Below, piece after piece: positions 7,538-17,254 of a DNA stretch of 64,000 nucleotides. The first letter of the stretch is position 1. Every line of letters starts with the position of its first letter. The translations under genes and the position numbers were made by a program. The notes under the pieces were generated by a model. It searched no databases. It worked only from the letters and a program-made list of their open reading frames with translations, and was not told the origin of the DNA. Origin of the DNA: Pseudomonas caricapapayae (lineage in GTDB: Bacteria; Pseudomonadota; Gammaproteobacteria; Pseudomonadales; Pseudomonadaceae); NCBI RefSeq assembly GCF_001400735.1, contig NZ_LJPW01000144.1, positions 163,564 through 227,563 of the forward strand. Direction: 5' to 3'.

Positions 7538-10500
7538 GAACCTGACTCCAGTAAGCGATGCTCTCCAGCAACACGGTCTCCTGATAAGGCTTGCTCAGGT
7601 ACTCGTTGACGCCCACTGCCATGGCCCGGTCGCGGTGTTTCTGGCCCGAGCGGGAGGTGATCATGATGATGGGCAGTGCCTTGAGCTGTTGGTCCTGACG
7701 GATCTGGCTGGCCACTTCAAAGCCATCCATACGCGGCATTTCGATGTCGAGCAACATGATGTCAGGCGTGTGTTCCTGCAACAGGGTCATGGCGTCAATA
7801 CCGTCCTTGGCCGTCAGCACATGCATGCCATGGCGCTCAAGCAACCGGCTGGTGACCTTGCGTACTGTCACCGAATCGTCCACCACCATCACCAGCAACG
7901 GCCTGGCGTGCTCGACTTCGTGATAGACAGGTGCCATAAGCCCTCTGAAAGGCAAGCCCTGCAGGGTGCGAATCTGCGCCATCAAGTCAAGAATCAGGAC
8001 CACACGACCGTCACCAAGAATGGTTGCGCCAGAGATACCCTGCACCCTGGAGAACTGCGTGCCAAGACTCTTGACCACAATCTCGCGCGAACCGGCCAGC
8101 GCATCGACCTGCACCGCCACCCATTGATCCTGCAAGTGCACCAGCAACACCGGCAGCGGCTGCAATTGCCCGGCCAGTCTGGGCGGACTGCTGCCCAGCA
8201 ATTCGCCCAGGTAGCGCAACTCGTAACTGCGCCCGCCGTATTGATAGCGCGGCGGGCTGGCCTGGTAATAGCCGTCCAGCTCATTGGCCATGACGCGTAC
8301 GATGCCATCGACGGTATTGAGCGGTACCGCGTACTGCTCTTCACCACAGGTCACCATCAACGCCCGGTTGACCGAGACTGAAATCGGCAGACGAATACGA
8401 AAGCGCGTGCCCTTGCCCGGCACCGAGTCGATGACCATCGAGCCGCCCAGCTGTTTGACCTCGGCATGCACCACATCCATACCGACGCCACGTCCGGAAA
8501 TCTGGGTGATGATCTCGCTGGTGGAAAAACCCGCCTGCAGAATGAACGGCAACACTTCATGGTCGGACAGATCGGCATCCGGATGAATCATGCCGCGCTT
8601 GATGGCCTTGCGGCGAACTGCCGCCAGATCGACCCCCGAGCCGTCATCGCTCAGTTCGATGACCATATCGCCGCCTTCGTACATCAGTTCCAGACTGATA
8701 TGGCCCTCTGCCGACTTGCCGGCAGCGATGCGTTTTTCAGTGCTTTCAAGGCCATGATCAACCGCATTGCGCAGCATGTGCTCCAACGGCGCGACCATCC
8801 GTTCCAATACATTGCGATCCATTTCACCGTCGGCATTGCCAACCTCGAAATGGACTTTCTTGTGCAACTCCGAAGCGACCTGGCGTACCACGCGGCGCAA
8901 GCGCGGCACCAGTCGCTCGAACGGCACCATGCGCGTACGCATCAGACCTTCCTGAAGCTGGGTGTTGACCCTGGCCTGCTGCGACAGCAGTGTTTCAGCG
9001 TCGCGTGCTCGAGCACCGAGGGTTTCCTTGAGGTCCATCAGGTCGGAGGCAGACTCGAAAAGCGCCCGCGACAACTGCTGTAATTGAGAATGGCGGTCCA
9101 TTTCCAGCGGGTCGAACTCTTCATAACCCAGCCGCTCGGCCTGGACCTGTTCCCGGCTGAGAATACGGCCCTGGGTTTCCATGTCCAGACGACGCAATTG
9201 ATCGCGCATCCGCTCGATGGTGGTTTCCATCTCTACAAGTGCAACCTGAGAATCCAGAATCTGCTGTTCGATCCGGCCACGGAAGATAGATGTTTCACCG
9301 GCCAGATTGACCAACTCCTCCAGTTGCTCGGCAGGCACCTTGACCATTTCCGGCCCACTGCGCTCGACCTCGCCGTCGGCCGCAGGAGCAACCGCCACAA
9401 CGGGCTCCAGACCGGCTTCCTGGGCTTGTGCAACCACCGGTTCACCCACCGGCTGGTCGCTGGCCAGCCTGCGGATGCTGTCAATCAACAACGTGGCATC
9501 AGGCAGCGGCTTTTCGTTACGCACCGCGTCGAGCATGTCGGCCAGCACATCGTGGCCGCTTTGCAACAGGCCGATCATCAATGGCGCAGGTTGCAGACTG
9601 CCGGCCGAAAGCCCCTCGTAAAGCGTTTCCAGCTCGTGTGCCAGGTCACCTATCGGGGCGACTTCAACCATGCGCGCGCCCCCCTTGAGGGTGTGCAGGT
9701 CGCGCAACAGGTTTTCGACTTCCAGCAGATTGTGCGGATCGGCTTGCCACCGGGCCAGCGCCGCGCCGGAGCTTTCAAGGATATCGAACCCCTCCTCGAG
9801 GAAGGTTTCTCGCAGCTCGCTGTCGTGTTCAGGAACATCTTCGCTGGCGGCAGGCGGCACCTGCATGTCGGGCCCGGTGTTCTCGATCGTGCGACAGCGG
9901 CGCAGCGCCTCGATCAACGCCGACGGGTCGCCGAGCGCTTCCTGCCGATACAGTTGCTCCAGCAGAATCGCCAGGTGGTCGTGACTCTCATGCAGCAGTT
10001 CGGCCAGCGTCGGCGAATGGTTGAAGCGCCGGTCGATCAGGCCTTCATAGAGGTTTTCCAGCTCGTGGGCAAGGTCGCCGACCTCGGCGACTTCAGCCAT
10101 CCGTGCACCGCCCTTCAGGGTATGCAGGTCGCGCTGCAGCGAGGCCAGCGGTGCCGGGTTTTCCGGATCGGCCAGCCAGCGTTGCAGCGCCTGACCGGCG
10201 CTGTCGAGAATATCGACGGCTTCTTCGAGAAATATCTCGACGATCTCATCGTCCGGACCGGCAGTCTCGGCGGGCTCGGCCTCACTGGCCAATTGTTCGG
10301 TGGCCGCGTTGAGTTCGGTAACGCTCAAGGTCCGATGACCATCGCTCTTGACCAGCCCGGTCGCCGAAGGATCCAGCGCCTGATCCAGCAATTGATTCAA
10401 GGCACGCACGCATTCGGGACGCGGTTCGACATCCTGCCCCGCCGCCACCTGATCAAGCATGTTGATCAAGGCTTCGTGGGCGTTCTCTGCCGCATCGAAA

Positions 10501-13493
10501 AAACGTTCGCTGACCGCCAGGCTGCTTTCCTCGACCGCACCATAGAGGTCGAGCAAGGCTTCGCACAGCTCATCGACCTGCGGCAGATCGGCCAGATGCG
10601 CACCATGACCAAGCGTGGTCAGTTCATCGAGCAGCGCGCTCAGTTCCTGGCGTTCGCCCGGGTGCTGACGCCAGCGTCGCAACAGGTTTTCAGCGTCCAG
10701 CACGATGTCCATGCCTTCGGCCAGAAAACTGGCCAGCAGCGTGGGGTTACGCTTGATCCGCAGACCACTGTCCGACTCGCGCAGCACCACGGTGAGCCGG
10801 TCATTGAGCAGCGCCAGGGCCGCTTCGATCAGCTCTGCCGCACCCGGAATGGCCGCCAGCGGGGTCGTGTCCAGTTGCTCAAGTCCCCTGTGCAGCAGCG
10901 GCTCTGCACTGCGCAGCAGACCGAGTTCAGGCGCACCGATAGCAATCAGGTTGGCCTTGTATTCACGCACCATCTGGTCAAGCGGGCTGGCCAGCTCGGC
11001 AATCGGCAGCACGCCGGCCATATGCGCGCTGCCCTTGAGCGTGTGCAGCGCACGCAGCACTGCGTCGCTTATCGAAGGCGATGCCGATTGTTCGGCGCTG
11101 TCGAGGAAGCGGGCAAGGGTATTCAGATGCCCAAGGGCTTCCTGACGGAAAATATCCAGCAACTGCGGATCAAGCGTTTCGCCTGCCACCGGATCACCGG
11201 ACGCAGGCAGCACCGGCGGTTCAAGCCCATTGGCCAGCGCGTGGGCACGCGCCGCGAGCAGGTCGACATCGTTACGCTGGCGCTGCGCATCATCGGCAAA
11301 ATCGCGGATCACCGACGGCAACAGCGCCAGCACTTCGCTCATCAGTTGCTGAACTTCAAGCCCCGGCAGCACATCGCCCTCCAGCACCCGGTTGAGCAGG
11401 TTCTCCACCGACCAGGCCAGTTCGCCGAGGATCAGCGCACGCACCATCCGGCCGCTGCCCTTGAGGGTATGAAATGCCCGGCGTACTTCGGTGAGTGCGG
11501 TGCTGTCCCAGTGGCCGCCGCTGCCGAGCGAGGCAAACCAGCGCGGCAGGTACTCGCGCAGCGCGTCGAGCACCTCGTCAGCTTCCTCCAGGAAAACATC
11601 GCGCAGCTCTTCATCTACCGCCTCTTCTCCGGCCGAAGGCGGCAGCAGGCTGGTAGGCGCGTTGCGCGCAGGCGGATTGACTGCAGAAACCGGGCTGGCC
11701 AGAACCTGAGCAATGGTTTGCGTAGGGCTGACCAGCGCCTTGCGATCGTCCAGCTCCAGCAATTCGTCCTGAGTGATGATTTCTTCGAGCAACGGCACCT
11801 CAAGGGTGTCCGCAGCAGGCGTGTAGCCCAGACGCGCCAGGCTTTGCTGGGCCATGTCGAGGACTTGATCACCCGGCGCTTCATGGTCCTCGAGCATGCG
11901 CTCAAGGTAATACTCGATGCCGGTAATGGTGTCGGCCAGGCAATCGAGCTGAACCCAGGCGGGACGGGTTTCGTCCACCAGCAAGTGTTCCTGAATGTAT
12001 TCGTTGCACGCGGCCAGCAGGCTGGCGGCACGGGCCAGCGGGATCATGGCCAGGGCACCGCGAACCTGCACGATCAGCGCGCAAAGCGGGTCGAGCCGCT
12101 GCCGGTCCCACTCGCCATCGATGTAATCGAGAATAACGTCCTTGGCCTGCTGCAACACCGCACGGGCTTCGCGAATCACCAGTTGATGAATCTGCGTCAG
12201 ATCAGTGGTTGGCAGGCGGCTTTCTTCGCGACTGGCCTGCTCGTTGCTGCCGGCCATACCCGCCAGGGTGGATTCGACGTAGAGCAAGGCACCCGCGACG
12301 TCCATCAGCGCGCCGTCACTGGGCTCGCGCTGGCCCTGGGCAAGACCGAGGACGACAGACAACTGATCGATGATGACCTTGCGCGGCTGGCCGAAGCCTA
12401 GCACTGCCAGGGTATCGGCAATCTGCCGCAACGGCGGCAGCAATGCGTTGAGCTCGCTGACATGCTGGCGGTCTCCGCGTACGAACACGTCGAGCCGTTC
12501 CTTGACCCTGACCAGCCCTTCGCACAAGGCCACGATCACCGAGCGCATCGCATCGCGATCCGGGCCAGCCATTCGCGCACGCTCTTCATTGACCACGTCA
12601 CTGCCTGGCAAGGCATCGGCCAAGGCGTACTGGTCCTTGAGATCGAGCATCTTCGGCGCCAGGCTGTCGGACTTGGCGATGTAGAACAGCAGGCTTTTCA
12701 GCAGCTCTTCAGGGGCGGGCTGGTTGATGCCCGTCACGCCCTGCTCGGCCAGGCGCTTGAGTTCCTTGTCGGCATCCTTCAGCAGGCTGCGCAGGGCCGG
12801 GCTGTTGGTGAAGTTGCCGTTGAGCATGGTTTCGACCAGTGCCGACGCGATTCGCCAGAGCGGACCGAGCGGCGCGTCTTCGCATAACTGTTCCAGCCGG
12901 GCAAAGACCTTGGCCATATAACCGAGCTGGGTCTGAACGCCCTGCTCGCGCATCAGCCCCGCCAACGCCGCCTGCAGGGTCTGGCGCAGTTTGCGCAGCA
13001 GGTTTGGCAATTCCGGGGTATCACGCCGCGCCAGCTCCTGGTCGTCGAGCGCCGGGACGACGACCAGTTGCGGGGCGAACAGGCTGGTTTCCGAGAGCAG
13101 ACTTTCGCCCCGCGCACTGCGCAAATCATTGAGCAATGGCAAGACCACCAGCGGCAGATCCCGACGCGCCGAGTGAATACGTTCCAGATAAACCGGCAAC
13201 TGACTCATGGCCTGGATCAACAGTTGCTCGGACTCGACGGGATGACTGACGCGGTTCTGCTGGACCGCCAGTGCCAGTTGCTCGATTTCCTCGGCCAGCA
13301 ACGCAGCACCATAAAACTCTATCATCTGCAGGCTGCCGTGAACCTGGTGCACAAGGTTCAGGCACTCGGCCATCGCCGCACTGTTGGCCGGGTCCTCGAT
13401 GAAAGCATCCAGCTCGTTGCGGGCTTGACGCAGCGTTTCGGCGATTTCGCCCTTCAGCCATTCAAGGGCCACGTAATCGTGACGATCAGCCAT
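7530..13493 (-). CDS. chpA: ChpA, hybrid CheA-type histidine kinase of the Pil-Chp system
   Basis: A 1987-residue multidomain kinase. Four HPt domains keep the phosphorylatable motif HTLKG, at H675, H817, H1124 and H1267. An N-terminal HPt-like helix bundle has VHGSLQM (H52), and a further degenerate bundle reads VQVRGALAM. Then come the dimerisation region, the ATPase (N box HMLRNAVDHGLES near residue 1570, then DDGSGVDL and GRGVGMDVV), a CheW domain (about 1700-1850) and a C-terminal receiver with D1916 (MLLDIEMPRMDGF). It controls PilG and PilH, and so pilus extension and retraction. The P. aeruginosa protein is longer (about 2470 residues) with more phosphotransfer sites. It lies 47 bases after pilJ and overlaps chpC. 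Confidence 0.95.
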   Translation of the reverse strand: MADRHDYVALEWLKGEIAETLRQARNELDAFIEDPANSAAMAECLNLVHQVHGSLQMIEFYGAALLAEEIEQLALAVQQNRVSHPVESEQLLIQAMSQLPVYLERIHSARRDLPLVVLPLLNDLRSARGESLLSETSLFAPQLVVVPALDDQELARRDTPELPNLLRKLRQTLQAALAGLMREQGVQTQLGYMAKVFARLEQLCEDAPLGPLWRIASALVETMLNGNFTNSPALRSLLKDADKELKRLAEQGVTGINQPAPEELLKSLLFYIAKSDSLAPKMLDLKDQYALADALPGSDVVNEERARMAGPDRDAMRSVIVALCEGLVRVKERLDVFVRGDRQHVSELNALLPPLRQIADTLAVLGFGQPRKVIIDQLSVVLGLAQGQREPSDGALMDVAGALLYVESTLAGMAGSNEQASREESRLPTTDLTQIHQLVIREARAVLQQAKDVILDYIDGEWDRQRLDPLCALIVQVRGALAMIPLARAASLLAACNEYIQEHLLVDETRPAWVQLDCLADTITGIEYYLERMLEDHEAPGDQVLDMAQQSLARLGYTPAADTLEVPLLEEIITQDELLELDDRKALVSPTQTIAQVLASPVSAVNPPARNAPTSLLPPSAGEEAVDEELRDVFLEEADEVLDALREYLPRWFASLGSGGHWDSTALTEVRRAFHTLKGSGRMVRALILGELAWSVENLLNRVLEGDVLPGLEVQQLMSEVLALLPSVIRDFADDAQRQRNDVDLLAARAHALANGLEPPVLPASGDPVAGETLDPQLLDIFRQEALGHLNTLARFLDSAEQSASPSISDAVLRALHTLKGSAHMAGVLPIAELASPLDQMVREYKANLIAIGAPELGLLRSAEPLLHRGLEQLDTTPLAAIPGAAELIEAALALLNDRLTVVLRESDSGLRIKRNPTLLASFLAEGMDIVLDAENLLRRWRQHPGERQELSALLDELTTLGHGAHLADLPQVDELCEALLDLYGAVEESSLAVSERFFDAAENAHEALINMLDQVAAGQDVEPRPECVRALNQLLDQALDPSATGLVKSDGHRTLSVTELNAATEQLASEAEPAETAGPDDEIVEIFLEEAVDILDSAGQALQRWLADPENPAPLASLQRDLHTLKGGARMAEVAEVGDLAHELENLYEGLIDRRFNHSPTLAELLHESHDHLAILLEQLYRQEALGDPSALIEALRRCRTIENTGPDMQVPPAASEDVPEHDSELRETFLEEGFDILESSGAALARWQADPHNLLEVENLLRDLHTLKGGARMVEVAPIGDLAHELETLYEGLSAGSLQPAPLMIGLLQSGHDVLADMLDAVRNEKPLPDATLLIDSIRRLASDQPVGEPVVAQAQEAGLEPVVAVAPAADGEVERSGPEMVKVPAEQLEELVNLAGETSIFRGRIEQQILDSQVALVEMETTIERMRDQLRRLDMETQGRILSREQVQAERLGYEEFDPLEMDRHSQLQQLSRALFESASDLMDLKETLGARARDAETLLSQQARVNTQLQEGLMRTRMVPFERLVPRLRRVVRQVASELHKKVHFEVGNADGEMDRNVLERMVAPLEHMLRNAVDHGLESTEKRIAAGKSAEGHISLELMYEGGDMVIELSDDGSGVDLAAVRRKAIKRGMIHPDADLSDHEVLPFILQAGFSTSEIITQISGRGVGMDVVHAEVKQLGGSMVIDSVPGKGTRFRIRLPISVSVNRALMVTCGEEQYAVPLNTVDGIVRVMANELDGYYQASPPRYQYGGRSYELRYLGELLGSSPPRLAGQLQPLPVLLVHLQDQWVAVQVDALAGSREIVVKSLGTQFSRVQGISGATILGDGRVVLILDLMAQIRTLQGLPFRGLMAPVYHEVEHARPLLVMVVDDSVTVRKVTSRLLERHGMHVLTAKDGIDAMTLLQEHTPDIMLLDIEMPRMDGFEVASQIRQDQQLKALPIIMITSRSGQKHRDRAMAVGVNEYLSKPYQETVLLESIAYWSQVHV

Positions 13494-13540
13494 GACGAGT
13501 ACCGCCTGTTACCCAATCAAGGTTGTTCATTGGTTGTACA

Positions 13541-15583
13541 TCATCCGGCTTTTTTCGATGGCGGCAGGGCAAAACCCGATACCGAACGACGCATTTCGCT
13601 GGCCATTTTTGCCAGATTGCCAATGCTTTCAGCCGTGGCCGACGTGCCCGAGGTGGTCTGCGAGGTGGTCTGCTGAATCACAGTCATGATCTGTGAGATC
13701 TGGCCGGCCGACTCGGCCTGCTGATGGGCGGCATCGGTGATACTTTCGATAAGCTCGGCAAGCACTCTGGAAACCCCTTCGATTTCCCCGAGCGCAACGC
13801 CGGCGTCCTGCGCCAGCCGCGCGCCGCGCACCACTTCGCTGGTGGTCTGCTCCATAGAGATGACCGCCTCGTTGGTGTCGTTCTGAATGGCCCGCACCAG
13901 CGTCTCGATCTGCTTGGTGGCAGACGACGAACGCTCGGCCAGCCGCTGCACTTCGTCGGCCACCACGGCAAAGCCCCGTCCGGCATCGCCGGCCATGGAC
14001 GCCTGAATGGCCGCGTTGAGAGCGAGAATATTGGTCTGATCGGCAATATCGTCGATCAAGCTGACAATGTCGCCGATTTCCTGAGAGGACTCACCCAGGC
14101 GTTTGATGCGCTTGGAGGTGTCCTGAATCTGTTCGCGAATGTTATCCATGCCGTGGATAGTGTTATGCACAACTTCGTTGCCCTTGTTGGCAATCGCTAC
14201 CGAACGCTCGGCTACCGCAGAGGATTCCGAAGCATTGGTCGAGACCTGATCAATCGACGCCGCCATGTCGTTGATTGCGGTCGAAGCAGCACTGATCTGC
14301 AACGCCTGGTGTTCGGAGGCGGCAGACAGCTGCATCGCCGTGGCCTGGGTTTCGGTGACGGCAGCAGCCACCTGCTCGGCCGTCAGGTTGATCGTCACAA
14401 CCAGTTCGCGCAGTTGATCGATGGAGTAATTGATGGAGTCGGCAATCGCCCCGGTGAAGTCTTCGGTCACAGAGGCCGTCACCGTCAGGTCGCCATCGGC
14501 GAGGTTTTCGATCTCGTCCAGCAGACGCATGATCGCCGTCTGGTTACGCTCGCTTTTCTGCGCGGTCTCGCGCAACTGGCGGTTGGTTTCGCGAACCATG
14601 ACCAGACCAATGAGGATGATCGACATCAGCGCCAGCAAGCCCAGTACATAGCCGCCGACAGTATTCACGGTGCGGCGCTTGGCCAGGTTTTCCAGGCTGT
14701 TGGCGAGCACCGAGGTTTCATCCAGCAGGGTCTGGGAGGTGTTGAAAATGTTGCCGGAAGCTTCACGCACCTGATACAGCTCGGGAGAGGTTTCGAGAAT
14801 CTCGTCCACCGAGCCCGAGACGAACTCGAACAGTTCGGCGATTTCCGCCAGCCTTGCCCGTGCATCACGGTCCTCGACCTGAGAGATTCGCAGTGTCGCG
14901 TTGCCCTCCAGCATGCCGTTGAGCACGCGACCAAACTGACTGGCATCACGGCCAAAAGCATCAGCGGCCTGCACGGCCGTTTCATCACCGGCGAGCACGG
15001 TATTGACCGAGCCGAGGATTCGCTCTGCGAGCAGCGCCTGACGCTGCGCCACCACCACCTGGGCGGCAGGCGCACGGCTTTGCAGCAGGTTTTCGACCAC
15101 CTTTTCGTATTCGGCCTGCAACTGCGGGATGGTTTCGGCCAGCGTTGCCGCCACCTGATGCAGCGACAGCACCGTCTGTTCGCTGGCCAGAATCACGTCG
15201 GTGCTCTTGCGCAGCCCTTCCCAGTCGCGCTGGACGGCGCGCAACTCGTCGCGTATCAGATCGGGAGCTGCAGGCAGCCCGGTGGCCGGATCGCCTTTTT
15301 TCAGGTAGCCCCAGCGGACGTCGAAATCGTTACGCGCATCGGCCAGCAATTTGAACGCCTGGGTCTTGCCGGCCGCCGCTTCGGTGGCGTTTTTCGCGAT
15401 GCGCTGGGATAACACGCGCAGCTCGCCGGCATGCCCGATGTACTGTTTGTCGTAGTTCGACTGGGTGTTGAGGTAGGCGAAGTTGGCGAACAGCAACATG
15501 ATGAAAATAATCAGCGCAACGAACAGCAGAATAATCTGCGTACGGCTTCTTGCACCTTCCCTTGACCGGTCTGTACTACTCAT
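13541..15583 (-). CDS. pilJ: PilJ, methyl-accepting chemotaxis protein for twitching
   Basis: A 680-residue transducer. TM1 is near residues 17-40 (LLFVALIIFIMLLFANF), followed by a periplasmic region with PilJ-type helical modules. TM2 is near 305-327 (GLLALMSIILIGLVMV), then HAMP and a cytoplasmic signalling hairpin whose tip reads DQTNILALNAAIQASMAGDA, followed by FAVVADEVQRLAERS. It senses surface contact or pilus state at the pole and feeds ChpA through PilI. pilI lies just upstream and chpA just downstream. The methyltransferase gene pilK, which follows pilJ in P. aeruginosa, is absent here. Confidence 0.96.
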   Translation of the reverse strand: MSSTDRSREGARSRTQIILLFVALIIFIMLLFANFAYLNTQSNYDKQYIGHAGELRVLSQRIAKNATEAAAGKTQAFKLLADARNDFDVRWGYLKKGDPATGLPAAPDLIRDELRAVQRDWEGLRKSTDVILASEQTVLSLHQVAATLAETIPQLQAEYEKVVENLLQSRAPAAQVVVAQRQALLAERILGSVNTVLAGDETAVQAADAFGRDASQFGRVLNGMLEGNATLRISQVEDRDARARLAEIAELFEFVSGSVDEILETSPELYQVREASGNIFNTSQTLLDETSVLANSLENLAKRRTVNTVGGYVLGLLALMSIILIGLVMVRETNRQLRETAQKSERNQTAIMRLLDEIENLADGDLTVTASVTEDFTGAIADSINYSIDQLRELVVTINLTAEQVAAAVTETQATAMQLSAASEHQALQISAASTAINDMAASIDQVSTNASESSAVAERSVAIANKGNEVVHNTIHGMDNIREQIQDTSKRIKRLGESSQEIGDIVSLIDDIADQTNILALNAAIQASMAGDAGRGFAVVADEVQRLAERSSSATKQIETLVRAIQNDTNEAVISMEQTTSEVVRGARLAQDAGVALGEIEGVSRVLAELIESITDAAHQQAESAGQISQIMTVIQQTTSQTTSGTSATAESIGNLAKMASEMRRSVSGFALPPSKKAG

Positions 15584-15633
15584 TAATCAGGCCCCCGCCT
15601 GGATCAATTGTGAAACACACCAGGCCCGACATG

Positions 15634-16173
15634 CTAGGACGCCAGGTCCATGAAGTCGGCAGACTGCACCAGAGCCCACGGGCTGAATATCTGCCACGCC
15701 TGCTCGCGAATGAACTGCCCGCGCAGGAACGGCGCGATGCGTTGATCGGTGTCTTGCGACGTCTGGGGTATGAGGCTCAACTGACTGAAACGTTGCATGC
15801 CGAACACCTCATCGACCAGCAGACCGGCAAAAACGTCGTTGTGCTCGACAACCAGTACCCGTCGCTGCTTGCGCACTACAACCAGCTCGTGACCGAAAAA
15901 TCCGCATAAATCCAGAAGCGGCAACAGTCGGCCACGCAGATTGGCGATGCCCGCCACCCAGAATTTCACACCTGGCATGACCGCATGATGGGGTTCGTGA
16001 AGGATTTCGGCGATTTCGCCGATAGGCGCCACGAAGCGCTGCTCACCCATCCGGAAACCGATGCCGACCCAATCCTGCTGATGGGCTTCCTGCAGCGGCA
16101 GGCCCGCCGCCAGCGAGCGACAGCGTCGATCCATATCCAGAAGCAGTTCGAAGGCGGTACGTGGCTCAGCCAT
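15634..16173 (-). CDS. pilI: PilI, CheW-like coupling protein
   Basis: A 179-residue CheW-family adaptor. The core block GIGFRMGEQRFVAPIGEIAE is followed by GIANLRGRLLPLLDLCGFFG and a valine-rich strand (VLVVEHNDVFAGLLVDEVFG). It links PilJ to the kinase ChpA. It lies 14 bases after pilH, in the same operon. The order pilG-pilH-pilI-pilJ matches P. aeruginosa. Confidence 0.94.
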   Translation of the reverse strand: MAEPRTAFELLLDMDRRCRSLAAGLPLQEAHQQDWVGIGFRMGEQRFVAPIGEIAEILHEPHHAVMPGVKFWVAGIANLRGRLLPLLDLCGFFGHELVVVRKQRRVLVVEHNDVFAGLLVDEVFGMQRFSQLSLIPQTSQDTDQRIAPFLRGQFIREQAWQIFSPWALVQSADFMDLAS

Positions 16174-16187
16174 GACGATCCCGGCAA

Positions 16188-16553
16188 TCAGCCGGCGAGC
16201 ACCGCATTCAGGGTCTTCATCAGGGTTTCTTCATCCACCGGCTTGGTCAGATAATCCCGCGCGCCCTGGCGTTTGCCCCAGACCTTGTCGGTCTCCTGAT
16301 CCTTGGTGGTGATCATGATCACCGGAATCATGCTGGTGTCGGCATCCTTGGTCAGCTGGCGGGTGGCCTGAAAGCCGTTGAGCCCCGGCATGACGATGTC
16401 CATCAGCACTGCATCGGGCTTTTCCTGACGGGCCAGGGCCACGCCATCAGCGCCGTTTTCGGCTTTCAGCACATCATGACCGTGCTTTTCCAGCATGCCG
16501 GTGAGTTTGTACATTTCAGTCGGCGAGTCATCGACGATCAATATTCGAGCCAT
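16188..16553 (-). CDS. pilH: PilH, single-domain response regulator
   Basis: A 121-residue CheY-like receiver. The acidic pair is at D8/D9 (LIVDDSPTEMY), the phosphoacceptor is D52 (VLMDIVMPGLNGFQ), the conserved Thr lies in VIMITTKDQETDK and the conserved Lys in DYLTKPVDEE. In P. aeruginosa PilH opposes PilG and promotes pilus retraction behaviour. It has no output domain. Second gene of the Pil-Chp operon. Confidence 0.95.
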   Translation of the reverse strand: MARILIVDDSPTEMYKLTGMLEKHGHDVLKAENGADGVALARQEKPDAVLMDIVMPGLNGFQATRQLTKDADTSMIPVIMITTKDQETDKVWGKRQGARDYLTKPVDEETLMKTLNAVLAG

Positions 16554-16599
16554 GGGTGTTCCCCGTCGGATTACGAGCGCGCTACATCAGGCGCGGGCG

Positions 16600-17010
16600 T
16601 CATGGTATGTGTTGTTCTGCTGCAACGAAGCCCGGCACATGAGCCTTGATCGCGCTGAGCAGTTCTTCCTTGCTGAAAGGCTTTGTCAAAAACTGATCGG
16701 AACCGACAATCCGCCCTTTGGCCTTGTCGAACAGTCCGTCCTTGGAGGACAGCATGATGACCGGCGTGGACTTGAATGCCCGGTTGTTCTTGATCAGCGC
16801 GCACGTCTGATAACCGTCCAGACGCGGCATCATGATATCTACGAATATGATTCGTGGGTGGTTATCGGCAATCTTGGCCAGCGCGTCGAAACCGTCTATC
16901 GCAGTGATGACTTCACAGCCTGCATTTTTAAGCAGCGTTTCGGCGGTGCGGCGGATGGTCTTCGAGTCATCGATGACCATGACTTTCAAGGCGGAGGCGT
17001 GTTGTTCCAT
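16600..17010 (-). CDS. pilG: PilG, single-domain response regulator
   Basis: A 136-residue CheY-like receiver with MVIDDSKTIRRTAE at the N-terminus, phosphoacceptor D58 in FVDIMMPRLDGYQ, and the conserved Lys in DQFLTKPFSKEEL. It receives phosphate from ChpA and stimulates pilus extension and, in P. aeruginosa, cAMP synthesis. First gene of the leftward operon. The 244 bases between it and gshB must hold the divergent promoters; I could not place them with confidence. Confidence 0.95.
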   Translation of the reverse strand: MEQHASALKVMVIDDSKTIRRTAETLLKNAGCEVITAIDGFDALAKIADNHPRIIFVDIMMPRLDGYQTCALIKNNRAFKSTPVIMLSSKDGLFDKAKGRIVGSDQFLTKPFSKEELLSAIKAHVPGFVAAEQHIP

Positions 17011-17254
17011 AGCTGCTCTTCCATCGCCGCAGCGAATTTTTGCGCATTCTGCGAGGCACTGGGAGCCTGTCGGTATCGCTTCATTGATCCACAGGGATCG
17101 AAGACCGGATGCCGAGCCTTTTTAGCATACTCTCCAGACTCAATCCATAAAGCACACCGTGGCGGGCCTGCCCCTTGACCGGGAGCAAACGGAACGCCAC
17201 CCTGATGCCAATTTTACGGCCGTTGCGGCCCTTACCGATCAGAGGATATTGCCC

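Noticed and set aside
9084..12401. Very long plus-strand open frame (over 1100 codons) opposite chpA
   Set aside because: It is the antisense shadow of a GC-rich gene. chpA on the minus strand has coherent domains and motifs through this stretch, while the plus frame has no recognisable family and is rich in His, Gln and Arg, as expected of an antisense frame.
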